Shown here: positions 32,510-41,906 of the stretch, one piece after another
How positions within the stretch are numbered: position 1 is the stretch's first letter
How the letters are laid out: every line of letters begins with the position of its first letter
NCBI GenBank assembly: GCA_964529305.1
Contig: CAZGUX010000009.1
Coordinates: 4,089-68,088, forward strand
Direction: 5' to 3'
DNA from: CAZGUX01 sp964529305
GTDB taxonomy: Bacteria; Acidobacteriota; Terriglobia; Bryobacterales; Bryobacteraceae
DNA: 64,000 nt
The notes under the pieces: generated by a model
What the model was told of the DNA's origin: nothing
Databases searched by the model: none
The model's input: the letters and a program-made list of their open reading frames with translations, nothing else
Program-made: the position numbers and the translations under genes

Positions 32510-35500
32510 ATGACCATTTCCCGATGGTTCGTCCTGATTCTGGCGTTGACCGCCGTTCTGTTCGCCCAGGTGGAAACGTCCACCAGCATTCGCGGTCTCA
32601 TCACCGACCCGACCGGCGCCGCCGTGCCTAACGCCAAGGTCAGCATCCGCAACGTGGCCACGGGCGAAGAGCGGACTTCGGAGTCGGGCCCCTCGGGCGC
32701 CTACTCCTTTCCCTCGGTCGTCCCCGGCACCTATGACATCACGGTTCAGCATCCCGGCTTCAAGAAATCGGAAGTGAAGAACCGCGTGGCCCAGGTCACG
32801 CAGCCGGCACAAGTGGACTTCGGACTCCAGGTGGGAGACACGGCCGAATCCGTGACGGTCTCGGCCGAGGGCGCCGAACTGATCAACACCGCCTCGGCGG
32901 AAATCGCCGGCACGATCGTCAACAAATTGGTCCAGGATATCCCGCTCAACGGCCGCAACTTCTTCGATCTCGCGGTCACGTTGCCCCACGTTTCCCTGCA
33001 AAACATCGCTCCCCAGGCTTCGTTTGCGTCGTTCTCCCAAAACGCCGTATTGGGCGCGAATCAGGCGAATCCGCTCTTTCGCTCGTCGGGGATCTTCGCC
33101 GCCGGCAACCGCGATTCCGCCACCAACGTGTCGATCGACGGCGTCAACATTCAGAGTTCCGTCTACCGCCAGGCCACCCCGCAACAGCCGCCTTCGGCGA
33201 TTCAGGAAGTGAAGATCCACGTTTCCAGCCTTGCGGCCGAATTCGGCAACGGCGTGGCCTTCGTGAACGTGATCACCAAGAGCGGATCGAATGCGTTTCA
33301 CGGGGAAGTCTACGAGTACCTCCGCAACGAGAAGACGGATGCAAACACGTTCTTCAACAACCTGGCGATCGACCCTCTGAACCCGTCGAAATCGCGAGGC
33401 AAGAATCCCTTCCGGCAAAACCAGTTCGGCGCCGCGGGTGGCGGCCCGGTCCTGAAGAACAAACTGTTCTTCTTCGCCGCCTACGAAGGCCTTCGCGTGC
33501 GGCAGTCGACGCTGTCGATCATCACCGTGCCTCCCGACAACCTGCGCGCCGGCGATTTCTCCACCTACACGCCTCCCGGTTCCGGGCAGAACGTGTTCCT
33601 GCCGACGCCCGTTATCTACAACCCATACGACTACAACCCGGCGAACGGACTGCGCCGGCCATTCCCCGGCAACCGCATCCCCTTAGGCCAGTCCGGACTC
33701 TGCGCGCCCCGGTCGGCCTGCGTCGATCCGGTCACGCTCAAGTTTCTGCAGGATTTCGTGCGTCCCCCCAACGGGGTCATCGACGGCATTCCCCGGTACA
33801 TCGATTTCTCCAAGCAGCGACTCGATAGCGATCAGGGCCTGATCCGGATCGACTGGGCGAAGAGCGAAAAGGATCGTGTGTACGGCCGCTACGGAAAGAC
33901 TGAATCTCCGACCATCAACCAGTCGGTGGAGTCCCTCGCCGGCCTTTCGCAGAACTCGAGGGATCAAAGCGCCACCGTCCATTGGACGCGAGTGGTGTCG
34001 CCGGCCATGGTCAACGACCTCACCGTCGGCTACGCACGGCCCTATTGGCTTTATGGCAAGGACCTGAATGTCCCCGATGCCGCCGCCCAGATTGGCTTGC
34101 GCAACACCTCCGGCCTCCCGGGGGGACCGGGATTCTCCACCGGCTTCAGCATGAACTCCTCGCTGAGCTTCCTGCTCGAGGGCACCGACAACGTCTACCA
34201 GTTAGGCGACGACCTGACCTATATCCGCGGCCGGCACAACATCAAGATTGGCTTCCAGGCCGTCGAGCGGCGCTTCTTCTACCCGAGCCAATCGAACGAC
34301 AAAGGTTCGTTTACCTTCTCCCCTGTCTACACGCAGGCGTGCCCGGACGGACCGGCGACCTCCGCCTGCAACCAGGCGCGCGTTGCGGCCGGCATCGGTT
34401 CGCAGGGCGGTCTCGCCTTCGCGAGCTATCTGCTCGGTACGCCGTTGAACGGTCTATTCCAGCTCAACAATGCCGTTTATCGCGGCCACAAGCGCTACTA
34501 CGGCGCCTACATTCAGGATTCCTGGCGGGTCAACCAGAAGCTGACTGTGAACTATGGGCTCCGGTACGAGCATTGGTCGCCGTGGCTCGTACCCCGCAAC
34601 ACCGTCGACTCCTTCAATGAACGGACCGGCGAGATCCTGTACGTCCTGCAGAACCCCCTCGATTATCTCGATCCGTCGAAGGGCTACGGCCGGACGGCCC
34701 CGCTCAATCCCAATCTCCCGCGCGAAGGTCATCGCACCTCGAACCTCGACTTTGCCCCTCGCCTGGGCTTGGCCTACACGCTCTCGTCCCGCACGGTGTT
34801 CCGCGCCGGCGCGGGGATCTACTACGACGGCAACTCGAACACCAACCAGTTCTCCGATATCAGTTCGGCGGTCGGGCCGTTCCGGTTGCGGTACGAGCCC
34901 GTGGCCGCCTCCAACGAACAGGTGCCCAGCCTTCGCATCGACGGCAACTACCCGTTCCCGGGACCCACCGCGATTCCGCGGCCCAATTCCACTCCGTTAG
35001 GCACCTTCCGGTTCGTACCCCAGGATTACCCGGTCTCTCGCGTCCTCGAATGGTCGGCCAGCATTCAGCATCGGTTAGGCCAGGAGTGGGCCGCGGAGAT
35101 CAGCTACCAGGGCACCAAGGCGATCCGTCTACCGATGTTCATTGACGTCAACGCGCCGGAACTGCCCCAGGGCTCGCTGGCCAACGTAGGCATCAACGAC
35201 CGCCGCCGGTTCCCCTTCTGGGGCGTCGTCGGCACGTGGGCGCCCATCGGCTTCTCCGCCTACCACGGAGGCAGCGCCAGCATCCGCAACAACAGTTGGA
35301 AGGGTCTTACCCTGCTCTCGAGCTTCACCTTCGCCAAGAATCTGGCCAGCTCGGTCCTCGGCACCTCCGATCAGGGCAACACCCACTACAAGTACGCGTA
35401 CATGTGGAAGGGCCCGGCGGAACTCACTCCACGGCTCCGGTTTGTCAATAGCTTTGCCTACGACCTGCCGTTCGGTCCCGGCAAACAGTTCGCCAGCGGC

Positions 35501-35971
35501 GTCAACGGGCCCGCGGCAGCGATCGTCCGCGGGTGGACTTTCTCCGGCCTGATCGACATGACCACCGGCGCCTGGCGCCGCGTCACCACCAACGACGTGT
35601 CCGGCACCGGCTACGGCAACATGCCGGATCGCATTTGCGATCCGCGCGACGTTCCGGGTGGCCAGAACCGCTTCCAGTGGTTCAACACCGCCTGTTTCGT
35701 CAACCCGGCCTTCGGTACCTGGGGCAACTCTCACATCGGTGTCTACGAGGACCCCGGCATCAACAACTGGAACCTCGCCTTCACCAAGGTCACGCCGATC
35801 AAAGAAATGGCCCGCGTTCAGTTCCGCCTCGAGATGTTCAATGCCTGGAACCACACGCAGTGGGGCGGAGCGTCCAACTCCACCCTGGTGTCGGGCAACG
35901 TCAACTCGGGCCGCATCACCTCGACGCGTCCCCCGCGTCAGATGCAGTTCTCGATCAACGTTCAGTTCTGA
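32510..35971 (+). CDS. Oar-like TonB-dependent receptor with CarboxypepD_reg domain
   Basis: A 1153-residue outer-membrane protein with a signal peptide (about residues 1-19). A carboxypeptidase-regulatory Ig-like domain (SIRGLITDPTGAAVPNAKV) covers about residues 25-110. A plug domain follows, with DIPLNGRNFFDLAV and VNVITKSGSNAFHGE. The rest is a long beta-barrel that ends in an aromatic residue (FSINVQF). Acidobacteria have many such receptors, related to Myxococcus Oar, and they probably take up large polymers or peptides. The substrate is unknown. It is transcribed alone, divergent from ispG, with a strong ribosome site. Confidence 0.88.
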   Translation: MTISRWFVLILALTAVLFAQVETSTSIRGLITDPTGAAVPNAKVSIRNVATGEERTSESGPSGAYSFPSVVPGTYDITVQHPGFKKSEVKNRVAQVTQPAQVDFGLQVGDTAESVTVSAEGAELINTASAEIAGTIVNKLVQDIPLNGRNFFDLAVTLPHVSLQNIAPQASFASFSQNAVLGANQANPLFRSSGIFAAGNRDSATNVSIDGVNIQSSVYRQATPQQPPSAIQEVKIHVSSLAAEFGNGVAFVNVITKSGSNAFHGEVYEYLRNEKTDANTFFNNLAIDPLNPSKSRGKNPFRQNQFGAAGGGPVLKNKLFFFAAYEGLRVRQSTLSIITVPPDNLRAGDFSTYTPPGSGQNVFLPTPVIYNPYDYNPANGLRRPFPGNRIPLGQSGLCAPRSACVDPVTLKFLQDFVRPPNGVIDGIPRYIDFSKQRLDSDQGLIRIDWAKSEKDRVYGRYGKTESPTINQSVESLAGLSQNSRDQSATVHWTRVVSPAMVNDLTVGYARPYWLYGKDLNVPDAAAQIGLRNTSGLPGGPGFSTGFSMNSSLSFLLEGTDNVYQLGDDLTYIRGRHNIKIGFQAVERRFFYPSQSNDKGSFTFSPVYTQACPDGPATSACNQARVAAGIGSQGGLAFASYLLGTPLNGLFQLNNAVYRGHKRYYGAYIQDSWRVNQKLTVNYGLRYEHWSPWLVPRNTVDSFNERTGEILYVLQNPLDYLDPSKGYGRTAPLNPNLPREGHRTSNLDFAPRLGLAYTLSSRTVFRAGAGIYYDGNSNTNQFSDISSAVGPFRLRYEPVAASNEQVPSLRIDGNYPFPGPTAIPRPNSTPLGTFRFVPQDYPVSRVLEWSASIQHRLGQEWAAEISYQGTKAIRLPMFIDVNAPELPQGSLANVGINDRRRFPFWGVVGTWAPIGFSAYHGGSASIRNNSWKGLTLLSSFTFAKNLASSVLGTSDQGNTHYKYAYMWKGPAELTPRLRFVNSFAYDLPFGPGKQFASGVNGPAAAIVRGWTFSGLIDMTTGAWRRVTTNDVSGTGYGNMPDRICDPRDVPGGQNRFQWFNTACFVNPAFGTWGNSHIGVYEDPGINNWNLAFTKVTPIKEMARVQFRLEMFNAWNHTQWGGASNSTLVSGNVNSGRITSTRPPRQMQFSINVQF

Positions 35972-35987
35972 TCTCTTCTTCCAAGTG

Positions 35988-36018
35988 GCGCCGGGCGGCG
36001 TATTCGGTCGCCCGGCGC
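35988..36018 (+). terminator. GC-rich stem-loop after the first Oar-like gene
   Basis: GCGCCGGGCG (35988-35997) pairs perfectly with CGCCCGGCGC (36009-36018), a ten-pair stem with an 11-base loop, 16 bases after the stop. No T-run follows, so it fits only a T-less terminator. A second stem, CCGGGGC/GCCCCGG at 36053-36069 with a three-base loop, follows. Position favours transcript-end structures. Confidence 0.4.
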
Positions 36019-36101
36019 GCCGGAGTCTCCCATTTCACCATCCAAACGGTCTCCGGGGCTTCGCCCCGGTCTTGAGTTTGTACATTTCTGCTCACCGCCG
36101 G

Positions 36102-36129
36102 GCCTGTCGGAGACCGGTCTCCGACAGGC
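36102..36129. repeat. 28-bp perfect palindrome in an intergenic gap
   Basis: The sequence from 36102 to 36129 is an uninterrupted inverted repeat centred on CCGG (36114-36117); its half-site is GCCTGTCGGAGACC. It lies in the 480-base region between the Oar-like gene and the LytS-like gene. It may be a dispersed REP-type element, a cruciform or a regulator site. Nothing else in 36130-36190 is recognisable. Confidence 0.75.
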
Positions 36130-36190
36130 GTATCCTAGGCTTCGCCCCTGTGCGACGCGTTCACTGGTTTCCCCGCGATGTTGCCAGTCG

Positions 36191-36328
36191 CTATCTCAGG
36201 TAGGCGGTGGAGATGACGGCCAGGATCAGGAACATTAGCGCCATGAGCAGGAACCCCAGCCACCGGCGACGCCGCGCCTGGCTCCATTGCCCAGAACCTG
36301 TCACCTCCCGGTTGACCATCTGGCCCAT
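36191..36328 (-). CDS. Possible 45-residue single-span membrane protein
   Basis: A short frame starting MGQMVNREVTGSGQW. It has a basic patch (ARRRRW) at about residues 18-23 and one clear membrane helix (LGFLLMALMFLILAVIS) up to about residue 41, ending in AYLR. The positive-inside pattern puts the N-terminus in the cytoplasm. It lies alone on the minus strand in an otherwise empty gap. There is only a weak upstream ribosome-like site (AAGG about 13 bases away), so it could be a chance frame. The 36329-36453 gap holds nothing else I can name. Confidence 0.4.
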   Translation of the reverse strand: MGQMVNREVTGSGQWSQARRRRWLGFLLMALMFLILAVISTAYLR

Positions 36329-36453
36329 CGTACGCCGGAGCCTTGCCCGGCGCCGCCATGATTTTCCCCAGCGGGCTGTCCAAGCCCGGGAGCGGCCACT
36401 CCTGCCGGAACAGCGGGGCGCGCGTCTGGACGTATTATCGTTAGGAAGACGAG

Positions 36454-38292
36454 ATGGAACGCATTTTTGAAGGCCCGGAGCCAGTCATCGTCAACGCGCT
36501 GGGACACGGCGCCGGCGTTCTGATTTTCGGCATCTTCCTCTACCTTGTCTTTCGAGAGCGGTCCGCGTCCCGATTGCGCGCGGGGTGGCTCTCGCTCATG
36601 GCGGCAGCCCTGGCCCTTTTGTGGAACCTGGCGTCTCTCGCGGTCCTCGCGATGGGCAGCCAGGGAACCGGCCCCGAACGAGCCCTTGCGGCCTTCGGTT
36701 TCTCCGTCCTGAGTGTGTTGCCGGCGGTCCTTCTGCATCTCTGCCTTCTCGACCGCTTTCCGGTCCTGGTTCGCGCAGGCTATGGCCTCAGCGCCGTGGC
36801 CGTGGCGACGCACGTATTGGAACTGGCGCAGAGCGCCGCTTTGTACCATCGGCTTGGCCTTTCGATCATCACGGTTGGATTCGGAACTCTCACCGCTCTC
36901 GCGGTCTTTCGGGTCATGTGGTTCGACGAAGGCAATCCGCGGTTTCTCACGTCCCGGATCCTTGCGGCGATGTCCTTGTTTTTCTTCGCCATGTCCTTCG
37001 TGCATTTCGGTGAAGGGCATACTTACCAGGCCTGGTCGTCGGAGCTGGCCGTGCATCATGCCGGCATTCCCCTGGCCCTGTTCGTTCTCATGCAGGATTT
37101 CCGTTTTGTCCTGTTGGACGCGTTTATCCGGTTCCTGGCGAACGGACTGCTCGCGGCTCTGTTCGGCGTGGCGATCGCCGGAATTCTGCCGGGCATGAGC
37201 TTCGCGGCTCAAGCGGTGACCTCCACGCTGCTCCTGGCCGGATTTGCCGTGTCCAGGGAATTCGTCCAGAAGCTCCTGACTCGAATCGTTTTCCGGCGGC
37301 CCGATCACGGCGCGATGGAAAGGGCGCTCCAGGCCATGCGGTTGCAATACGGCAGCGAGGCGGAGTACCTGAGACGATCGTTTGAAGAAATCGCCGCGCT
37401 GATGAAGGCCCGCCTGATCGATCTGGCCTCCGGCGCGGTCAGGTCCCAGGAACTCATGTTTCCCACGCTGGCCGGGGTCCTGCCCGAGTTTCGAGACAGG
37501 CGCCACTACGACATCCGGGTAGTTGTTCCGATCCGTCTCTCGCACGGAGACGTGCGTTACGCGTTTCTCGGCGAACGGCGGGGAGGCCAGCCGTATCTTA
37601 GCGAGGACCTCGCCGTGCTCGCCCGCCTGGCGGGTTTCGTCAGCGAGCAGGTGGAGCGGATGCGCGAGGCCGAGGTGCAGAAGCTGGTCTCTCAAGCAGA
37701 ACTGCGAGCGCTGCAATCGCAAATCCACCCGCACTTTCTCTTCAACGCCCTCAACACGTTGTACGGAGTGATCCCACGCGAGGCCGCCGGGGCCAGGAAG
37801 TTGCTGCTGAATCTGGCCGACATCTTTCGCTACTTCCTGCAGTCCGACAAGGCCTTTGTCCCCTTAGAGGAGGAGATGCGGATCGTGGAGGCGTATCTCG
37901 CGATCGAAAAGGCGCGGCTCGGAGAGAAGTTACAAACCGAGATCGTTGTGGACCGCGCGGCTCTGCGCGAACCGATTCCCGTTCTCTCGATACAGCCGAT
38001 TGTGGAAAACGCAGTCAAGCACGGAGCGGCGGCCCGGCCCCAGGGCGGCAGCGTGCGTCTGGAGGTCACGCGTGAAGAACGCGGGCTCCGCGTTTCGGTG
38101 ACGGACACCGGTCCAGGCTTCGCGAAGGCGCCCACGCCGGGATTGCGGACAGGTGTCGGCCTGGACAACGTTTCGCGCCGTCTCCATCTCTGTTATGGAC
38201 CGGTAGCGGAGGTTTCGGTCGACTCCGATTCCAGCGGCAGCCGTGTCAGTTTCTTCGCGCCTCGGGAGAAAGCCGCGCCGGTCCCGGTGTGA
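36454..38292 (+). CDS. LytS-type membrane sensor histidine kinase
   Basis: A 612-residue kinase. About seven transmembrane helices fill residues 10-265. A GAF-like linker region follows (about 270-405), then the His_kinase domain of the LytS/YehU type with the phospho-His in QSQIHPHFLFNAL (about residue 427). The ATPase domain has the N box IVENAVKHG and the G box DTGPGFAKAP, and ends near residue 605. Its signal is unknown. It is followed about 125 bases later by a LytTR response regulator, so the two form a two-component pair. Confidence 0.88.
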   Translation: MERIFEGPEPVIVNALGHGAGVLIFGIFLYLVFRERSASRLRAGWLSLMAAALALLWNLASLAVLAMGSQGTGPERALAAFGFSVLSVLPAVLLHLCLLDRFPVLVRAGYGLSAVAVATHVLELAQSAALYHRLGLSIITVGFGTLTALAVFRVMWFDEGNPRFLTSRILAAMSLFFFAMSFVHFGEGHTYQAWSSELAVHHAGIPLALFVLMQDFRFVLLDAFIRFLANGLLAALFGVAIAGILPGMSFAAQAVTSTLLLAGFAVSREFVQKLLTRIVFRRPDHGAMERALQAMRLQYGSEAEYLRRSFEEIAALMKARLIDLASGAVRSQELMFPTLAGVLPEFRDRRHYDIRVVVPIRLSHGDVRYAFLGERRGGQPYLSEDLAVLARLAGFVSEQVERMREAEVQKLVSQAELRALQSQIHPHFLFNALNTLYGVIPREAAGARKLLLNLADIFRYFLQSDKAFVPLEEEMRIVEAYLAIEKARLGEKLQTEIVVDRAALREPIPVLSIQPIVENAVKHGAAARPQGGSVRLEVTREERGLRVSVTDTGPGFAKAPTPGLRTGVGLDNVSRRLHLCYGPVAEVSVDSDSSGSRVSFFAPREKAAPVPV

Positions 38293-38417
38293 TTCCGCGC
38301 CCGGAGGACCGGGCCGGTCACTGTCGCGGTTTGCCCGTTCACCGGCGGAAACCTCCCGCTGGTTCATCGGTCGGGTGGCGCCGTGCCGGCCCGTGCTACA
38401 CATGAAGATCGAACGCC

Positions 38418-39185
38418 ATGACAGCCGGCTATCTCAGGACACTGCTGGTCGATGATGAGCCGATTGCGCGGCAGGTCCTGCGCGAAGAACTTCAGGACGT
38501 GCCGGACGTCGAAGTCGTCGGCGAGGCCGAAGACGGCGAACAGGCGCTCGAGCGCATCGGCGCCCTGACTCCCGATCTGCTGTTTCTCGATCTGCAAATG
38601 CCGGGTATGGACGGCTTCGAAGTGGTGCGCAACCTGGCCGGCGCGAACCCGCCTTGTATCGTGATCGTCACGGCGTTCGATCAGCACGCGATTCAGGCGT
38701 TCGAGGCGGGAGCCATCGACTACCTGCTCAAACCGGTAGGGCAGGAGCGTCTGCTCAAGTGCGTGGAACGGGTCCGTCACCTTCGTAGAAGCTCTCTCGC
38801 AGTGGCCGAGAGCGTGGCCAGGCTGCAGGATGTCGCCCAGCAATCGCCGTTCACGCGGCCTCGCAAGATCGTGGGCAAGCTGGGCGATGAATATCATTTG
38901 TTGGAGAGCAGCCAAGTGCTCGCGTTCCAGGCCGAGAGCGAACTGGTGTGGATCGTCACCCGGAAACAGCGCTATCTCGCCACACAATCGCTCAAAACGA
39001 TCCAAGAAAAGCTGGGAAACCTGAATTTCGCGAGAGTCCATCGAAACGCACTGGTCAACCTCGACCAGGTGGCCAAGATGGCTCCCCTGAGCAGCCAGCG
39101 CTGGTTGTTGACGCTGGCCAACCAACAGGAGTTCATCGTCAGCAAGCGCCAGGCCCGCTCGGTACAAAAGCTACTGAGCTGGTAG
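38418..39185 (+). CDS. LytTR-family response regulator
   Basis: A 255-residue regulator. The receiver domain covers about residues 6-122: the acidic pair in VDDEP, the phospho-acceptor Asp58 in LFLDLQMPG and the conserved Lys in LLKPVG. The LytTR DNA-binding domain covers about residues 150-250, with ARVHRNALVNLDQV. The partner kinase is the LytS-like gene upstream. Regulators of this type bind direct repeats upstream of envelope genes. The TonB receptor just downstream, on the same strand after 111 bases, is a possible target (inference). Confidence 0.9.
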   Translation: MTAGYLRTLLVDDEPIARQVLREELQDVPDVEVVGEAEDGEQALERIGALTPDLLFLDLQMPGMDGFEVVRNLAGANPPCIVIVTAFDQHAIQAFEAGAIDYLLKPVGQERLLKCVERVRHLRRSSLAVAESVARLQDVAQQSPFTRPRKIVGKLGDEYHLLESSQVLAFQAESELVWIVTRKQRYLATQSLKTIQEKLGNLNFARVHRNALVNLDQVAKMAPLSSQRWLLTLANQQEFIVSKRQARSVQKLLSW

Positions 39186-39296
39186 CGTCCCCGCCTGCCC
39201 GCTCACCCGGATAATCCGCCCGCTGGCCTCTTCTATCGGCCCGGTTGCGCGTCGTCTCTAGGTGAAGCCGGCGCCGCGAGTCACACTTGGTGCGAG

Positions 39297-41477
39297 ATGA
39301 GACTCAGGTACTCCGTTTGGATAGTTGCCGCCTGTTTGCTGGGCGCCCGCGGCCCGGTCTGTTCGGCGCAGTCGACAGGTACGATCAAAGGCGCCGTCAC
39401 ATTAGATACGTCCGGCGAACCCATGCACGCCGCCCTAGTGATTCTGTCGCCGCTCGGCAAACGTATCCATGCAGGCGATGATGGCCGGTATGAGTTCCGC
39501 GATCTGCCCGCGGGTTCGTACGAAGTGATCGCGCGGGCGGTTGGCCTGTCGGACGAACGGCGCAGGATTCAGTTGGCGGCCGGAGGCGTCGAGACGGTCG
39601 ACTTCCGCTTGCGTCTGGCCCCTGTCCACCAGTCCGTTACCGTGACCGCGACGGGACGGGAAGAAGCGACGCTTGGCGTGTTACAGGCGGTCGCGGCTCT
39701 CGACCCGACCACTCTGCCCCTGCACAGCGCCGGGTCACTGGGAGAAGTTCTGGAAGGCGAAACGGGAGTTGCCAAGCGCAGCTTCGGGCCGGGTTCGGCG
39801 CGCCCCGTGATCCGTGGGTTCGACGGCAACCGTGTCCTGATCATGGAAGACGGAATCAATACCGGCAGCCTTTCTTATCAATCGGGCGATCACGGTGAAC
39901 CGATTGACGTCAACAAGCTGGAGAAGCTCGAGGTAGTGCGTGGGCCGGCAACGCTGCTGTATGGGTCAAACGCCATCGGCGGCGTCGTGAATGCGGTCAC
40001 TCGCCACGACGCCCACGAGCATACGTTCCCGGGCGTCCGCGGCTTTCTTACTGGCGTGGCAGGCTCGAATAACGGACTCGGCGGAGGGACAGGGGGATTT
40101 GAGTTCGGCACCAAGACCTGGGAGTTCTGGGCCTCGGGGGGCGGCCAACGTTCCGGGGACTACGAAACCCCACTCGGGACCATTCAGAATTCGCAAACCC
40201 GGATGACCCAGACCGACGGCGGCCTCGGCCGCTACGGAGACAAGGGCTTCTTCAGCTTCAACTATGGGTTCACCGATTCTCATTACGGGATTCCGTTCGA
40301 TCCGGCCGAAGAGGATCCCGAGGTGCCCATCCTCAAAATGAGGCGGCACAACATCCGATTCAACACCGGGCTGAAGAACGTGGGCGCGTTCGAAAGCATT
40401 CAGGCTCGCCTGAACTACTCCGACTACAATCACGCGGAAACCATCGAGGATGTGCCCGAAACCAGCTTCTTCAACAAGCAGTTTACGTATCGAACCGTGT
40501 TCGATCAGAAGAAGCGCGGCCGTCTGGGCGGCAGCTTCGGCTTTTCGGGGCAGTACCGGGACTACGAGACCATCGGGGAGGAGTCGCTGGCGCCACCCAC
40601 GACCCAGAAAGAGTTCTCCGTGTTCGCCGTGGAAACGCTCGATTTCGAGTCAACCCGGCTTCAAGTGGGCGCACGTGTGGAAAACAACCGGTACACGCCG
40701 ACGGGCTTGCGCGACCGGTCGTTCACGGGTTTTTCCGGATCGGCCGGCCTGACTCAGCGGCTCTGGCAGGACGGAGCCTTCGTTGTCAACTACTCCCATT
40801 CCTACCGGGCGCCCACGCTCGAGGAGTTGTACAACAACGGCCCGCACCCGGGCAATCTGACCTTCGAGATTGGAAACCCGGACCTGACGAGGGAGCGAAA
40901 CGACGGAATTGACGTCTCGTTGCGTCACCAGGCGTCGCGCGTTCGCGGTGAGCTGAACTTCTTCTATTACCGCATTCACGATTTTGTTTACCTGGCCCCT
41001 ACGGGCAATATCGAGGATGGTCTTACCGAGGCCGATTATTTCCAGGCGGACAGCCGTTTCCTTGGCGGCGAGGCTCGGCTGAATTTCGCCGTCCACCCGA
41101 ACTTCTGGGTCAACCTGGGCGCGGACACGGTGAACGCACGCCTGACGGCGTCGAAGACGTTCCTGCCCCGGATTCCTCCGGTTCGCGGCCGCGTTGGGTT
41201 CGATGCCCGCTACAAAGGCCTGAGCGTACGGCCCGAACTGGTGCTTTCGGCGGTGCAGAACAAGATCTTCCCCACCGAGACGCCGACGGCCGGATTTGCC
41301 GTCGCGAATCTCATTGGCTCGTACACGGTCGCCCGGTCACACCAACTGCACATCTTCTCGGGTGAGTTGTTCAACGCCGGCGACCGGCTGTACCGCAATC
41401 ACCTCTCCTTCATCAAGGAGTTCGCCCCGGAGATCGGCCGCGGCGTCCGGTTTGGTTACACGATCCAGTTCTTCTAG
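39297..41477 (+). CDS. TonB-dependent outer-membrane receptor, siderophore/metal type
   Basis: A 726-residue protein with a signal peptide (about residues 1-24). A CarboxypepD_reg domain covers about residues 28-110 (TIKGAVTLDTSGEP). The plug domain follows at about 120-240, with PVIRGFDGNRVLIMEDG and VRGPATLLYGSNAIGGVVN. The beta-barrel ends in the phenylalanine of YTIQFF. The barrel is of ordinary length, and the plug resembles zinc (ZnuD), copper and siderophore receptors. The ligand cannot be read from sequence. The upstream 111-base gap has no cobalamin riboswitch and no clear Fur or Zur box that I can see. Confidence 0.88.
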   Translation: MRLRYSVWIVAACLLGARGPVCSAQSTGTIKGAVTLDTSGEPMHAALVILSPLGKRIHAGDDGRYEFRDLPAGSYEVIARAVGLSDERRRIQLAAGGVETVDFRLRLAPVHQSVTVTATGREEATLGVLQAVAALDPTTLPLHSAGSLGEVLEGETGVAKRSFGPGSARPVIRGFDGNRVLIMEDGINTGSLSYQSGDHGEPIDVNKLEKLEVVRGPATLLYGSNAIGGVVNAVTRHDAHEHTFPGVRGFLTGVAGSNNGLGGGTGGFEFGTKTWEFWASGGGQRSGDYETPLGTIQNSQTRMTQTDGGLGRYGDKGFFSFNYGFTDSHYGIPFDPAEEDPEVPILKMRRHNIRFNTGLKNVGAFESIQARLNYSDYNHAETIEDVPETSFFNKQFTYRTVFDQKKRGRLGGSFGFSGQYRDYETIGEESLAPPTTQKEFSVFAVETLDFESTRLQVGARVENNRYTPTGLRDRSFTGFSGSAGLTQRLWQDGAFVVNYSHSYRAPTLEELYNNGPHPGNLTFEIGNPDLTRERNDGIDVSLRHQASRVRGELNFFYYRIHDFVYLAPTGNIEDGLTEADYFQADSRFLGGEARLNFAVHPNFWVNLGADTVNARLTASKTFLPRIPPVRGRVGFDARYKGLSVRPELVLSAVQNKIFPTETPTAGFAVANLIGSYTVARSHQLHIFSGELFNAGDRLYRNHLSFIKEFAPEIGRGVRFGYTIQFF

Positions 41478-41505
41478 ACATTCCTTCAACGCACACCGCC
41501 CGGCC

Positions 41506-41894
41506 ATGAAGCGGAAGGGCCCTCAATCGGAACGCAGGCGGGAGATGCGGGCCTTCCGCCTGATCGTCCTGGTGACGATGGGTCCGGCTCTGGCGGCGAT
41601 TTTGCTGATGCGCTGGAGCGGCCACCCCGGCCTACACGATGCGCTGCCGTTCCCGGCCGCGCCCGGCGCCACGCCGATCACTTGGCGAACCCTCGAAGAA
41701 CTTTACGCCGGCAACTGGCTCCACGGCCCGCACCTCGATCCCGGCGAATTGATGCACGTCCGTTTGAAGGCCGGGGCCACCACACCGCTTCTGAAGAACA
41801 GATCGCCGTCCACGGCAAACTGGTCGTCCAACCGGCGGAAGTGGCGGCCCGGCACGTCGTCTATCACCTGGTCAAGTCTGCCATTTGCCCCTGA
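41506..41894 (+). pseudogene. Frameshifted small membrane-anchored protein
   Basis: A frame starts at 41506 (MKRKGPQSERRREMR) with a membrane helix at about residues 17-33 (FRLIVLVTMGPALAAILLM), then an extracytoplasmic part (TWRTLEELYAGNWLHG, LDPGELMHVRLK). Near 41790-41800 the protein-like pattern moves to another frame, where SEEQIAVHGKLVVQP and AARHVVYHLVKSAICP run to a TGA at 41892-41894. A one-base indel would join the two. Without that, the original frame runs into the convergent receptor gene. It may once have been part of a transport operon with the upstream receptor. The family is not recognised. Confidence 0.5.
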
Positions 41895-41906
41895 GGAGAT
41901 CCAAGG

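Noticed and set aside
39186..39296. Cobalamin riboswitch ahead of the TonB receptor
   Set aside because: No B12-box-like GCCACTG or other conserved element in the 111-base leader.
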